The notes under the pieces: model-generated | The model's database searches: none | Told to the model about the DNA's origin: nothing | What the model saw: the letters and a program-made list of their open reading frames with translations, nothing else | Shown here: piece by piece, positions 8,721 to 16,815 of the stretch | How the letters are laid out: every line of letters begins with the position of its first letter | How positions within the stretch are numbered: the first letter of the stretch is position 1 | Made by a program: the position numbers and the translations under genes | NCBI RefSeq assembly: GCF_030269765.1 | Contig: NZ_BSTX01000001.1 | Span: forward strand, 1,309,370 to 1,373,369 | Direction: 5' to 3' | DNA length: 64,000 nt | Source of the DNA: Actinorhabdospora filicis | Lineage (GTDB): Bacteria > Actinomycetota > Actinomycetes > Mycobacteriales > Micromonosporaceae

Positions 8721-9647
8721 CTACTTGCAGGCGGTGAGCCCGCCTTCGTCGTCGAGGACGGCTTCTTTGCTGCCCACGTGGGCGGGCGCGATGTGCCCGG
8801 CGAGGGCCTCTTCGCAGTCGCCGTTGGCCAGCGCCCACTCGTAGTCGGTGAGCCACAGGCCGGTGGCGGACGGGTCGACCTCGCCCGCGACGGGCAGTTG
8901 CCACACCGTCGTGGTGTCGAGGACGACGAGGGGGTTGTAGTAGCGCTGCCCGCGCCGGTCGAAGTAGTAGGCGAAGCGGGCCTTGACGGTGATCTCCAGG
9001 ACCGTCACGCCCTCGTCGTCCTTCACCTCATCGACCGTGGGGGGCTCGGCGTAGGTGTAGCGGACCTCTTCGAGCAGCTCGTGCCCGTCGGCGAGGGCGG
9101 AGACCAGGGCGAGCCGCTCGGCTCCGTCGAGGGTGTCGCCGAGGTACTGGCGCATGCCGGGCGAGTGGGCGCGCACGTAGGCGGCGGGGTCGCTCTTCCC
9201 GGTGGCCCAGTCGACGCGGCCGAGGACGATGAGGTCCTCCAGGTCGTCCAGGATCGCGCGGATCTCCCCGGCGGTGAAGTGCTCCTGGGCGAGGGCGACG
9301 GGCAGGACGATGTCGGCCGCCTCCGGCCAGTTCTCGGCCTCCGTGCCGGTGTAGTACGACGCGTCCGGTTGCGACGAGGACGGCTTCCACCCGTACCGGA
9401 GGTAGGACACCAGGCCGAGGCCGAGGAGGGCGGCGACGACCAGGGCGACGGCGCGGGTCCAGCCGGGCAGGCGGCCGAGGCGGGCGCGGACCCGCCCGGT
9501 GGGGGTGTAGTGCCAGGCCGGCGGCGTGTTCTGCCCCACGGCGGGCGAGGTCACATTCGGCGGGGGCCAGCCGCCGGGCGGGACGGGCGGGGGCGGCGGG
9601 GTGACGGGCTGGTTTCCCTGCGTGGGCGGTGTTTCGGAGTGGGACAC
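8721..9647 (-). CDS. Membrane-anchored protein with Pro-rich N-terminus
   Basis: The protein is about 308 residues long. GTG 9647 is chosen because GAAAG lies nine bases upstream and the protein then begins SHSETPPTQGN; the longer frame to 9770 has no good ribosome site. A Pro-rich cytoplasmic segment (PPPPPVPPGGWPPP) precedes one membrane helix at about residues 66-84. The extracytoplasmic domain carries GRVDWATGKSDPAAYVRAH and ends DEGGLTACK. It is the paralogue of the downstream gene, and the pair is probably bicistronic. The Pro-rich tail resembles cytosolic adaptor tails of actinobacterial surface proteins. The role is unknown. Confidence 0.7.
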   Translation of the reverse strand: MSHSETPPTQGNQPVTPPPPPVPPGGWPPPNVTSPAVGQNTPPAWHYTPTGRVRARLGRLPGWTRAVALVVAALLGLGLVSYLRYGWKPSSSQPDASYYTGTEAENWPEAADIVLPVALAQEHFTAGEIRAILDDLEDLIVLGRVDWATGKSDPAAYVRAHSPGMRQYLGDTLDGAERLALVSALADGHELLEEVRYTYAEPPTVDEVKDDEGVTVLEITVKARFAYYFDRRGQRYYNPLVVLDTTTVWQLPVAGEVDPSATGLWLTDYEWALANGDCEEALAGHIAPAHVGSKEAVLDDEGGLTACK

Positions 9648-9847
9648 GGTGGTCTTTCGGGCATGGCACGGGGACGCGCGGGCGGGCGTGGGCAAGCGAT
9701 TGTGACCGTCGCCGGGCCCCTCGCGCAAGCGCGCGAACGGGCCGAAGGGGACGTCCCGGGGCCCATGCATCCGACATGCGACCGATCGTTACCGGATTGT
9801 CGTTTCGCGCATCTACTCTTGAGCCACGTCCAACCTAGGAGGAAGAC

Positions 9848-10627
9848 GTGCGCAGCTCGAACCCCGCGCTCAACCGGTGGGTACAGGGCGCCCGACAGCA
9901 GGCTCCCGCCCCCGAGTACGGGCACATGACCAACGCCCCTCGCGTCAGCCCGATGACGCTCGATGACGTCGTCATCCGCACCATCGGCCTCGTGGCGCTC
10001 ACCGGCGTGGCCGGGGCCGTCGCGTGGAACATGTGGGACATCGCCCCCGCCGTCGCGGGCGTGCTGATGGCCGTCGGGTCGATCGTGGGCCTGGCCGTCA
10101 TCATCGCTTCCTGGTTCACGATGATCTCGAACCCGGCGGTCATCTCGGTGTACGCGGTGGCGCAGGGCTTCCTGCTCGGCGCGGTCAGCTACGTCTTCGA
10201 GCAGAAGTTCCCGGGCATCGTCATCCAGGCGGTACTGGGCACCTTCGGCGTGTTCGCGACCATGGCGTTGCTGTACAAGTCGCGGGTGATCCGCTCCTCG
10301 CCGCGCTTCCGGAAGATCACCATCGGCGCCGTCCTCGGCATCATGGCGCTGTCCATGATCAACCTGGTGCTCTACTTCTTCGGGGTGGACATCGGCCTCG
10401 CCCAGTACGACCTGAACGCGAAGGCCGGCTGGCTGGCGATCGGCTTCACGATCCTGTGCATCGTGGTGGCCGCCATGACCTTCGTCCTCGACTTCGAGAT
10501 GGTCGAGTGGGGTGTGCGCTCCGGCGCCCCCAAGCGCATGGCCTGGGCGGCGTCCTTCGGGATGCTCGCCGGGCTGATCTTCCTCTACTGGCAGATCCTC
10601 CGCTTGCTGTCGTATCTGCGCCGGTGA
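9848..10627 (+). CDS. Bax inhibitor-1 / YccA family membrane protein
   Basis: This 259-residue protein has seven hydrophobic segments. It starts at GTG 9848 behind a strong AGGAGG site. The N-terminal half carries NPAVISVYAVAQGFLLGAVSYVFE (the YxxxQGxxLG-type region of the family), and the C-terminus has DFEMVEWGVRSGAPKRMAW, where acidic residues correspond to the pH-sensing region of BsYetJ-like channels. Family members are calcium-leak channels or stress-linked membrane proteins. GTGA overlap couples it to a small downstream gene. Confidence 0.9.
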   Translation: MRSSNPALNRWVQGARQQAPAPEYGHMTNAPRVSPMTLDDVVIRTIGLVALTGVAGAVAWNMWDIAPAVAGVLMAVGSIVGLAVIIASWFTMISNPAVISVYAVAQGFLLGAVSYVFEQKFPGIVIQAVLGTFGVFATMALLYKSRVIRSSPRFRKITIGAVLGIMALSMINLVLYFFGVDIGLAQYDLNAKAGWLAIGFTILCIVVAAMTFVLDFEMVEWGVRSGAPKRMAWAASFGMLAGLIFLYWQILRLLSYLRR

Positions 10628-10941
10628 CGGTGGAGGTACTCGCAGATCGCATCGCCGCGCAGGTCTCCGGCTGGGGGCCTGCGCGGTGGCGTTCGGCGAC
10701 CGGGGACGGTGCCGCGCGCGGCGACGTGATGCACCGCCTCATCCAGGGCCTCGCCGACCTGTGCGCCGAGGCCGAGGGACGCGAGCCGCGCCCGGTCCCG
10801 CGCCTGGACAACGATTACGCGCTGCCCGACCAGTTGCGGGTCATGACCCGCGACCTGGCGACCGTGACGGACGAACCGGTCGCCGAGCGCGCGCGAGAGC
10901 TGCTGCGGGCCGCGCACACCGCGCTGTTCACCGGGCTCTAG
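10624..10941 (+). CDS. Small hypothetical protein coupled to the Bax-inhibitor gene
   Basis: This 105-residue soluble protein starts at GTG 10624, overlapping the preceding TGA. It is mostly helical and charged (MTVEVLADRIAAQVSGWG; AERARELLRAAHTALFTGL) and has no known motif or membrane segment. The start follows from the overlap and from good coding character immediately after it. It ends four bases into the convergent SGNH gene. The function is not recognised. Confidence 0.6.
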   Translation: MTVEVLADRIAAQVSGWGPARWRSATGDGAARGDVMHRLIQGLADLCAEAEGREPRPVPRLDNDYALPDQLRVMTRDLATVTDEPVAERARELLRAAHTALFTGL

Positions 10942-11717
10942 GCCCGGGCGCGCGAGGCGGCGTCGTAGACCGCCGGGTACAGCGCGTGCGCCAGCGCCCG
11001 GTAGCCCTCCGCCGACGGGTGCAGCCCGTGCTCGCAGAGCATCCCCCGGTCGGCGCGGAACAACGCGCCGCAGCGCGCGGCGAGGTCCACGGGGACGCCA
11101 CCGGCCACCCTGATCGCCGGTGCCTGCGCGCGGGCCAGGCGTGAGCCGCGCCAGCCCGCGATCGACCGCAGCGGCTGGGCGATGGCGGTGACGCTGGACA
11201 GGTCCGGGCAGGTGCCGACCACGACCGATGACCCGGCCGCGCTCAGCCGCCGCACGGCCTCGCCCAGGCGCGCCACCGACTCCGCCGGATGGCTCACCGC
11301 CTCCGACAGGCCCGACATGAGGATCACCGCCACGTCCGGCGCCTCGCCCAGCAGCGCACGCGCGACCTGGGTCTCCAGGTCGCCGGTGCTCGCCCCGGAC
11401 ACCGCCGCGCTCGACAGCGAGACGCGGTGGCCGGTACCGGCGAGGAGTTCGGCGAGGACCCCGCCGACGGTCTCCTGCGCGTCCTCGACGCCGACGCCGG
11501 CGGCGAGGTCGTCACCGAAGACCACCAGCCGCAGCGGCGCGCCGTCGGCGGGACCGGCCCACATGCGCATGTGCGGCCCGAGGGTCGGGTGCCCGTGGCG
11601 GACGCGTTTGGCGGCCAGCAGTTCCAGGGCCAGCACGGCCGCGCCGGACACCACGGCCACGCCCGCCCCGATCGCCGCGGTGTAACCGGCGCGGCGCAGC
11701 AGAGTGGACAGCCGCAT
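10938..11717 (-). CDS. SGNH/GDSL hydrolase-fold protein lacking the nucleophile Ser
   Basis: This 259-residue protein has an N-terminal hydrophobic segment (about residues 11-34, signal anchor) and an SGNH fold: block I VVFGDDLAAGVG, a block III-like ILMSGLSEAVSH and block V LCEHGLHPSAEGY. In active family members block I reads GDS and block V has Asp three before His. Here Ser is Asp (codon GAC at 11508-11510, residue 70) and the Asp position is His. Two catalytic residues therefore appear lost while the scaffold remains, suggesting a non-catalytic binding role or unusual chemistry. It is divergent from the cystathionine beta-synthase gene. Confidence 0.85.
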   Translation of the reverse strand: MRLSTLLRRAGYTAAIGAGVAVVSGAAVLALELLAAKRVRHGHPTLGPHMRMWAGPADGAPLRLVVFGDDLAAGVGVEDAQETVGGVLAELLAGTGHRVSLSSAAVSGASTGDLETQVARALLGEAPDVAVILMSGLSEAVSHPAESVARLGEAVRRLSAAGSSVVVGTCPDLSSVTAIAQPLRSIAGWRGSRLARAQAPAIRVAGGVPVDLAARCGALFRADRGMLCEHGLHPSAEGYRALAHALYPAVYDAASRARA

Positions 11718-11766
11718 GACCGGCTCCTTTCGGTGGAATCGCTCGTCTGTGCCATAGGCTACCCGC

Positions 11767-13134
11767 GTGGACTACTACGAATCGGTCGTCGACCTGATCG
11801 GGGGAACCCCGCTGGTCCGACTCAACAAGGTGACCGAGGGCATCGAGGCCCTGGTACTGGCCAAAGTCGAGTACGTCAACCCCGGTGGCAGCGTCAAGGA
11901 CCGCATCGCCGTCCGCATGATCGAGGACGCGGAGAAGGCCGGGCTCCTCCAGCCCGGCGGGACGATCGTCGAGCCGACCTCGGGCAACACCGGCGTGGGC
12001 CTGGCGATCGTGGCGCAGCAGCGCGGCTACAAGTGCGTCTTCGTGTGCCCGGACAAGGTCAGCGAGGACAAACAGAACGTCCTGCGCGCCTACGGCGCCG
12101 AGGTCGTGGTGTGTCCCACGGCGGTCGACCCGGCCGACCCGCGCTCCTACTACCAGGTCTCCGACCGGCTGGTGCGCGAGATCCCGGGCGCCTGGAAGCC
12201 CGACCAGTACAGCAACCCCGCCAACCCGCGCTCGCACTACGAGACCACCGGCCCGGAGCTGTGGGAGCAGACCGACGGGAAGATCACCCACTTCGTGGCG
12301 GGTGTGGGCACCGGCGGCACCATCAGCGGCATCGGGAAGTACCTCAAGGAGGTCTCCGGCGGCAAGGTGAAGATCATCGGCGCCGACCCGGAGGGCTCGG
12401 TGTACTCCGGTGGCACCGGCCGCCCGTACCTGGTGGAGGGCGTCGGCGAGGACTTCTGGCCGACCACTTACGACACCGGGATCTGCGACGAGATCGTGGC
12501 GGTGTCCGACAAGGACTCCTTCGACCTGACCCGGCGCCTGGCCCGCGAGGAGGGCCTGCTGGTCGGCGGATCCTGCGGCATGGCCGCCGAGGCGGCGCTG
12601 CGCGTGGCGCGCGAGGCCGGTCCCGATGCGGTGGTGGTCGTCCTGCTGCCCGACGGCGGCCGCGGCTACCTGTCGAAGATCTTCAATGACGAGTGGCTGG
12701 CCCGCTACGGCTTCCTGACCACCGCCGGTGAGGGCACCACCATCGCCGACGTGCTGGCCGGCAAGGACAAGGACCTGCCGGAGCTGGTGCACGTCCACCC
12801 GACCGACACCGTCCGCGACGCCATCGACATCCTGCGCGAGTACGGCGTGTCGCAGATGCCGGTGCTGAAGGCCGAACCGCCGGTGATGACCGCCGAGGTG
12901 ACCGGCTCGGTCGCCGAGCGCGACCTCCTGGAGGCCCTGTTCTCCGGCCGCGCGCACCTGCACGACCGCGTCGAGGGGCACATGAGCGCCGCGCTGCCGA
13001 TGATCGGCGGCGGCGAGCCCGTCGGGCACGCGGTGTCGCTGCTGGAGAAGCACGACGCGGCCCTGGTCCTGGTGGACGGCAAGCCGCGCGGCGTGGTGAC
13101 CCGGCAGGACCTGCTGGCCTACGTCCCGAACTAG
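11767..13134 (+). CDS. cbs: Cystathionine beta-synthase
   Basis: This is a 455-residue PLP enzyme. The PLP lysine lies in NPGGSVKDRIAVRM, the substrate/phosphate-binding motifs are PTSGNTGVGLA and GVGTGGTISGIGKYL, and two CBS domains span about residues 330-455 (LVHVHPTDTVRDAIDILREYGVSQMPV). It condenses serine and homocysteine to cystathionine in reverse transsulfuration. The C-terminal CBS pair separates it from plain cysteine synthase. It lies 4.5 kb from the cystathionine gamma-synthase gene. GTG 11767 starts the conserved DYYESVVDLIGGTPLVRL region. A strong terminator follows. Confidence 0.95.
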   Translation: MDYYESVVDLIGGTPLVRLNKVTEGIEALVLAKVEYVNPGGSVKDRIAVRMIEDAEKAGLLQPGGTIVEPTSGNTGVGLAIVAQQRGYKCVFVCPDKVSEDKQNVLRAYGAEVVVCPTAVDPADPRSYYQVSDRLVREIPGAWKPDQYSNPANPRSHYETTGPELWEQTDGKITHFVAGVGTGGTISGIGKYLKEVSGGKVKIIGADPEGSVYSGGTGRPYLVEGVGEDFWPTTYDTGICDEIVAVSDKDSFDLTRRLAREEGLLVGGSCGMAAEAALRVAREAGPDAVVVVLLPDGGRGYLSKIFNDEWLARYGFLTTAGEGTTIADVLAGKDKDLPELVHVHPTDTVRDAIDILREYGVSQMPVLKAEPPVMTAEVTGSVAERDLLEALFSGRAHLHDRVEGHMSAALPMIGGGEPVGHAVSLLEKHDAALVLVDGKPRGVVTRQDLLAYVPN

Positions 13135-13162
13135 CCCGGCGCCTCGGAATAGCACGAACGCG

Positions 13163-13195
13163 AAGAACCCCGGCTCCAACCGAGCCGGGGTTCTT
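13163..13195 (+). terminator. Strong intrinsic terminator after cbs
   Basis: Perfect 14-base arms AAGAACCCCGGCTC (13163-13176) and GAGCCGGGGTTCTT (13182-13195) with a five-base loop, followed by TCG. The A-rich start of the left arm gives a U-run on the minus strand too, so it may serve both converging genes. Confidence 0.9.
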
Positions 13196-13209
13196 TCGTG
13201 TGCCGCTAC

Positions 13210-13506
13210 CTACGCGTTGTAGATCTCGCCGTCGGTCAGCACGTCGTCGTTGTTGGCGTCGATCTCGGCGTAGTCGAAGGTGCCGTCCGAGTCGGTGTCC
13301 TCGTAGTACTGCTCGGCGTCGCCGTCACCGTCCTCGTCGATGAAGACCGTGTCCAGCTCGCCGTCACCATCGTTGTCCAGGGCGACAACGTCATCGGTGC
13401 CATCGGAGTTGTTGTCGATGTAGACCGAACCGTCGTCGCCGAGGTAGGCGGTGTCGTCCTCGGTGCCGTCGCCGTCGAAGTCGCCCTGAACCTCTTCGTA
13501 AGACAT
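13210..13506 (-). CDS. Small acidic protein with DxDxDG calcium-binding-like repeats
   Basis: This 98-residue protein is extremely acidic and made almost entirely of Asp-rich loops: DFDGDGTEDD, DNNSDGTDD, DNDGDGELD, DEDGDGDAE, DTDSDGTFD and DANNDDVLTDGE. These follow the DxDxDG pattern of EF-hand, dockerin or thrombospondin type 3 calcium loops, spaced about 12-16 residues apart. There is no signal peptide or membrane segment, so it may be a cytosolic calcium buffer or may leave the cell by another route. The start at ATG 13506 has AAGGGGA upstream. The gene is monocistronic between terminator and spacer. Confidence 0.8.
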   Translation of the reverse strand: MSYEEVQGDFDGDGTEDDTAYLGDDGSVYIDNNSDGTDDVVALDNDGDGELDTVFIDEDGDGDAEQYYEDTDSDGTFDYAEIDANNDDVLTDGEIYNA

Positions 13507-13746
13507 GTCGTTCCCCTTGGTTTGCGATGCTTTTTCTTAGCGTGTTGCCTTGACATCCAGAACTCTACGGAGAGCCCGGGGGGCCCGAATCATGGATTCG
13601 TGCCACCGCCGGACTTCGGCCGTCGGTGACCGGAGGATCACCGGCCGGTACGGCCTCACCCGACTGGACGGACGCGAAGATACCCGCCCCGGTTTCGGAG
13701 CCTAACCCGGCGTCCCGGGATATGGAATCCCTCGTGGGGGGCCGTT

Positions 13747-14118
13747 TCAGCGCCGGAACAGCCGGGCGTAGCGGCCGCTGTCGCGGGTGAAGTCCACGAT
13801 CCGCACGGGATTGCCCGCCGGATCGGCGAAGACCGCGTAATGGCCGGTGGCGATCTCCCTGGGCGGCAGCAGCCAGGTCAGCGCGGGCCGTTCGGCGTGG
13901 AAGGCGGCCACGTCGGCCACCTTGAACACCGGGCCGGGGCCCGCCTTCCGCTCCAGCGGATGCCGTTCGAGCATGACCTCGACGTGCCCGTCGTCGTTGG
14001 CCGACATCAGGATCGTGTCCTCGTCGGGCCGGGCGATGTCCCGGAAACCCAGTCCCCGGTAGAGCTCGGCCGCGGCGTCGATGTCCTCGGCCGGATAGAG
14101 CGCGCACAGGAGTTCCAT
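13747..14118 (-). CDS. VOC (glyoxalase/bleomycin resistance-like) family protein
   Basis: This 123-residue single-domain protein has the VOC beta-alpha-beta-beta-beta layout: ELLCALYPAEDIDAAAELYRGLGF at the start, then HVEVMLERHPLE, and HYAVFADPAGNPVRIVDFTRD near the end. The FADPAGNPVRIVDF motif is typical of this superfamily. The substrate is unknown; members bind metals and small molecules or act as antibiotic-binding proteins. It is divergent from the TetR gene, and the palindromic operator lies in the shared intergenic region, so it could belong to the same regulon. Confidence 0.85.
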   Translation of the reverse strand: MELLCALYPAEDIDAAAELYRGLGFRDIARPDEDTILMSANDDGHVEVMLERHPLERKAGPGPVFKVADVAAFHAERPALTWLLPPREIATGHYAVFADPAGNPVRIVDFTRDSGRYARLFRR

Positions 14119-14203
14119 GTGTGGTTACTCTGCCGTAGCGATCTCCCCGGGGCAAGGCGTGTGACTGACCGTAAGGGCAGTTCAGACGGGTTGCGACCAC
14201 ATA

Positions 14204-14221
14204 TTGGAGTGTCCACTCCAA
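14204..14221. promoter_or_regulatory. Palindromic TetR operator upstream of tetR
   Basis: TTGGAGTG-TC-CACTCCAA is a perfect 8+8 inverted repeat, 21 bp before the TetR start. The same half-sites recur before the MFS gene. It is an autoregulatory operator by inference. Confidence 0.8.
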
Positions 14222-14242
14222 AACCCTGCTAGGCTTGGCCGC

Positions 14243-14815
14243 ATGCCGCGCCCCCGCACCTTCGACGAGGACACCGCCGTCGCCGCCGCCATGGCCGTCT
14301 TCCGCGCACACGGATACGAGGCGACCACGACCCAGGCCCTCTCCGCCGCCACCGGCCAGGGGCAGTCGAGCCTGTACAACGCCTTCCGCAGCAAGCACGC
14401 CCTGTTCCTGCGCGCGCTGCGCCACTACATCGACGAGACCTCCACCGCCCAGCTGGCGATCCTGGACGGCCCCGGCCCGCTCGCCTCCCGCGTCCGCGCC
14501 CTGGTCGGCACGATCATCGACGACGAGTGCGGCGAGCGCCTGGGCTGCCTGGTCACCAACACCGCGCTGGAGCTGGCGCCGCGCGACGAGGAGGTGGCGG
14601 CGGTCCTGGCCGCCGACTACGAGCGCCGGACCTCGGCGATCACCGCGCGCCTGCTGGCCGCGCGGGCGTCCGGTGAGCTTCCGGCGTCGGCGGATCCGGT
14701 GGCGCTGGCGCACTTCCTGAACGCCGCGATCGCCGGGATCCGCGTGGTCGCGCGGGGTGGCGCGGACCGGGCGGCGCTGGAGGCGGTGGCGGAGTCGGCG
14801 TACCGGCTGTTCTGA
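14243..14815 (+). CDS. TetR family transcriptional regulator
   Basis: This 190-residue regulator has an N-terminal HTH (TFDEDTAVAAAMAVFRAHGYEATTTQALSAATG then SSLYNAFRSKHALF), which is the classic TetR signature, and a helical ligand domain with the ERLGCLVTNTALEL stretch common in TetR repressors of efflux or redox genes. ATG 14243 is preferred over an upstream in-frame ATG at 14204 that overlaps the operator. The MFS efflux gene follows 119 bp downstream, preceded by a second copy of the operator, so this protein probably represses both genes and is released by the pump's substrate. Confidence 0.93.
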   Translation: MPRPRTFDEDTAVAAAMAVFRAHGYEATTTQALSAATGQGQSSLYNAFRSKHALFLRALRHYIDETSTAQLAILDGPGPLASRVRALVGTIIDDECGERLGCLVTNTALELAPRDEEVAAVLAADYERRTSAITARLLAARASGELPASADPVALAHFLNAAIAGIRVVARGGADRAALEAVAESAYRLF

Positions 14816-14893
14816 GCGCGGCGGCCGTCCCGGTCGCGCCATCCCCGGGTCGTCCCGGCCCATCGAAGGTCCCGAGCGCGTTTTCACCCCTCA

Positions 14894-14915
14894 TTTTGGA
14901 GTGCTCACTCCAAAA
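14894..14915. promoter_or_regulatory. Palindromic TetR operator upstream of the MFS gene
   Basis: Perfect 10+10 inverted repeat (TTTTGGAGTG, two bases CT, CACTCCAAAA), 19 bp before the MFS start. It shares the TTGGAGTG...CACTCCAA core with the site at 14204-14221, including the two-base spacer. Confidence 0.85.
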
Positions 14916-14934
14916 CCTGTCACCTGGAGTACCG

Positions 14935-16134
14935 ATGCCTCTCGCCGTCTACCTGCTGGGCCTGGCCGTGTTCGCCATGGGCACCTCGGAGTTCATGCTC
15001 GCCGGGATCCTGCCGGGCATCGCCGAGGACCTGTCGGTCTCGGTGCCCGACGCCGGTCTGCTCATCTCCGCCTTCGCCATCGGCATGCTCGTCGGCGCCC
15101 CCGCCCTCGCGCTGGCCACCATCCGCCTGCCCCGCCGGGCCGCACTGACCGGCTTCCTCGCCGTGTTCGCCGCCGCGCACGTCCTCGGCGCGCTCGTCAC
15201 GTCCTACCCCCTCCTGTTCGCCACCCGCGCGATCGCCGCCCTCTCCGCGGCCGGGCTGGTCGCCGTCGCCACGGTCGCGGCGATGGCCATGGTCGAGGAG
15301 CGCCTGCGCCCCCGGGCCGTCGCCGTGGTCGTGGGCGGCCTGACGATCGCCAACATCGCCGGTGTCCCCCTCGGCACCCTCATCGGCCAGCACCTCGGCT
15401 GGCGCGCGGCCTTCTGGGCGGTGGCCGCGCTGTCCGTGCTGGCCCTGACCGGCGTCGCCGCCACCGTCCCCGGCGGCCGCGGCGCGGGCGTCCCCTCGAT
15501 GCGCGCCGAACTCCGCGCGATGGCCTCCCCCCGCCTGTGGCTGACCTACGGCACCACCGCGCTCGCCTCGGGCGCGGTGATCATCACCTTCGGCTACCTG
15601 TCGGGCCTGCTCACCGACGTGACCGGCGTACCCGCCGCCTGGGTCCCGGCCGTCCTCGCCGTCTTCGGCCTCGGCGCCTTCATCGGCATCACCACCGGCG
15701 GCCGCACCGCGAGCGCACACCCCCGCGCGACTCCCCTGGCGGGCGGCGCGGTGATCGTCCTCGCCTCCCTCGCCCTGGCCACCGGCGCCGCCCACACCTG
15801 GGCCGTCGTCCCCGCGGTCTTCGCCCTCGGCGTGGGCGGCTTCCTCATCAGCCCGCCCCTGAACGTCCGCGCCTACGCCCTGGCCGGCGAGGCCCGCACC
15901 CTCGCCGGCGGCACCGTCATCGCCGCCTACAACCTCGGCAACACCGCCGCCCCCTGGCTGGGCGGCCTGCTACTGACCGCCGGACTCGGCCACCCCTCCA
16001 CCGCCTGGGCCGGAGCCGCCCTGGCCGGGCTGTCGCTGCTGGGAATGGCGGCGGGATTCGCCCTCGACGGGCGCGTGGCGACGATGGGGGATGCCGAGCG
16101 CGTCCGGGCCTTGAGCGGCCGGCCCGTGGTGTAG
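14935..16134 (+). CDS. MFS efflux transporter, Cmx/CmlR (chloramphenicol-exporter-like) family
   Basis: This 399-residue, 12-helix MFS protein begins MPLAVYLLGLAVFAMGTSEFMLAG, the hallmark of DHA1 drug exporters close to the actinobacterial Cml/Cmx chloramphenicol efflux proteins. The helix 5 motif C region (GVPLGTLIGQHLGWRAAFW) is intact. ATG 14935 gives the conserved N-terminus; the longer frame from 14896 would begin inside the operator. It is controlled with tetR through paired operators. The actual substrate is not known; export of a phenicol or other small hydrophobic drug is inferred from family. Confidence 0.9.
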   Translation: MPLAVYLLGLAVFAMGTSEFMLAGILPGIAEDLSVSVPDAGLLISAFAIGMLVGAPALALATIRLPRRAALTGFLAVFAAAHVLGALVTSYPLLFATRAIAALSAAGLVAVATVAAMAMVEERLRPRAVAVVVGGLTIANIAGVPLGTLIGQHLGWRAAFWAVAALSVLALTGVAATVPGGRGAGVPSMRAELRAMASPRLWLTYGTTALASGAVIITFGYLSGLLTDVTGVPAAWVPAVLAVFGLGAFIGITTGGRTASAHPRATPLAGGAVIVLASLALATGAAHTWAVVPAVFALGVGGFLISPPLNVRAYALAGEARTLAGGTVIAAYNLGNTAAPWLGGLLLTAGLGHPSTAWAGAALAGLSLLGMAAGFALDGRVATMGDAERVRALSGRPVV

Positions 16135-16231
16135 TGGTCAGCTCGCCGACCATCGACTCGGGAGGAAGTATGACGTCCCTTTTCTGCGCGAAGGCCGGGT
16201 CTCGCAGCGCGCCCGGGACTGGGGGCTCGCG

Positions 16232-16807
16232 ATGCGTTCGGCCGTTCCAATCATCTCGGGCCTGGTCTGCAGCGGTGCCCTCGCGGCCTCCGTCATGCGC
16301 TCGGTACCCGAGGCGGTCACACAACTCGCCGCTACCGGCACCTTCCTCGGCGCGACCGTGCTGACGATCATCCCACTGTTCGCCTTCGAACGTGCCCACA
16401 CGCCCAGGCCGCTCATGGAGATCGCCGCACGTATGGCCGCGACCATGGGCGAGCTGAGCCGTGAGCTGCACCGCCCGACCGCCGATGTCGATCCGGTTCA
16501 CCGGCCGGACCGACAACTCAGGTATCCGGCCGGTGCCTTCGACGCCGCCCGGCGGCAGGACATCCCGGCAGTGGGCGAGCAGTCGTCACGGTCGGCGCGA
16601 ATCTATGCAGGCGCCGCCCGCGACGTTCGCGACCTCGCCGACGCGATGCTCCTCCATGACGAGGCCGCCCGCCTCAACGCTCTCACGGAGCTCCGGCGCA
16701 TGGCCGACGTTCTCGCGACCGGATCGATCGGCGGCCTCGCCGAACCCGGCGAGGCCGTCACGGAGAACGCGAAGGACGGCCGCCCGCGTCGGTGGGCGCG
16801 GCCCTGA
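16232..16807 (+). CDS. Hypothetical protein with two N-terminal membrane helices
   Basis: This 191-residue protein has two hydrophobic segments within residues about 5-52 and a soluble helical C-terminus rich in Ala, Arg and Asp (RSARIYAGAARDVRDLADAMLLHDEAARLNALTELRRMADVL). GGGGGCTC lies just before ATG 16232. Third-position GC is a little lower than in neighbours, but codon choice still looks coding. It is convergent with msrA. No family is recognised and the expression context is unclear, so it is less certain than its neighbours. Confidence 0.55.
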   Translation: MRSAVPIISGLVCSGALAASVMRSVPEAVTQLAATGTFLGATVLTIIPLFAFERAHTPRPLMEIAARMAATMGELSRELHRPTADVDPVHRPDRQLRYPAGAFDAARRQDIPAVGEQSSRSARIYAGAARDVRDLADAMLLHDEAARLNALTELRRMADVLATGSIGGLAEPGEAVTENAKDGRPRRWARP

Positions 16808-16815
16808 GCCCCCCC

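Noticed and set aside
14896..14934. Upstream in-frame ATG for the MFS gene (and the equivalent at 14204 for tetR)
   Set aside because: Both ATG codons fall in or next to the operator palindromes, and the downstream ATG codons begin the conserved family N-termini.
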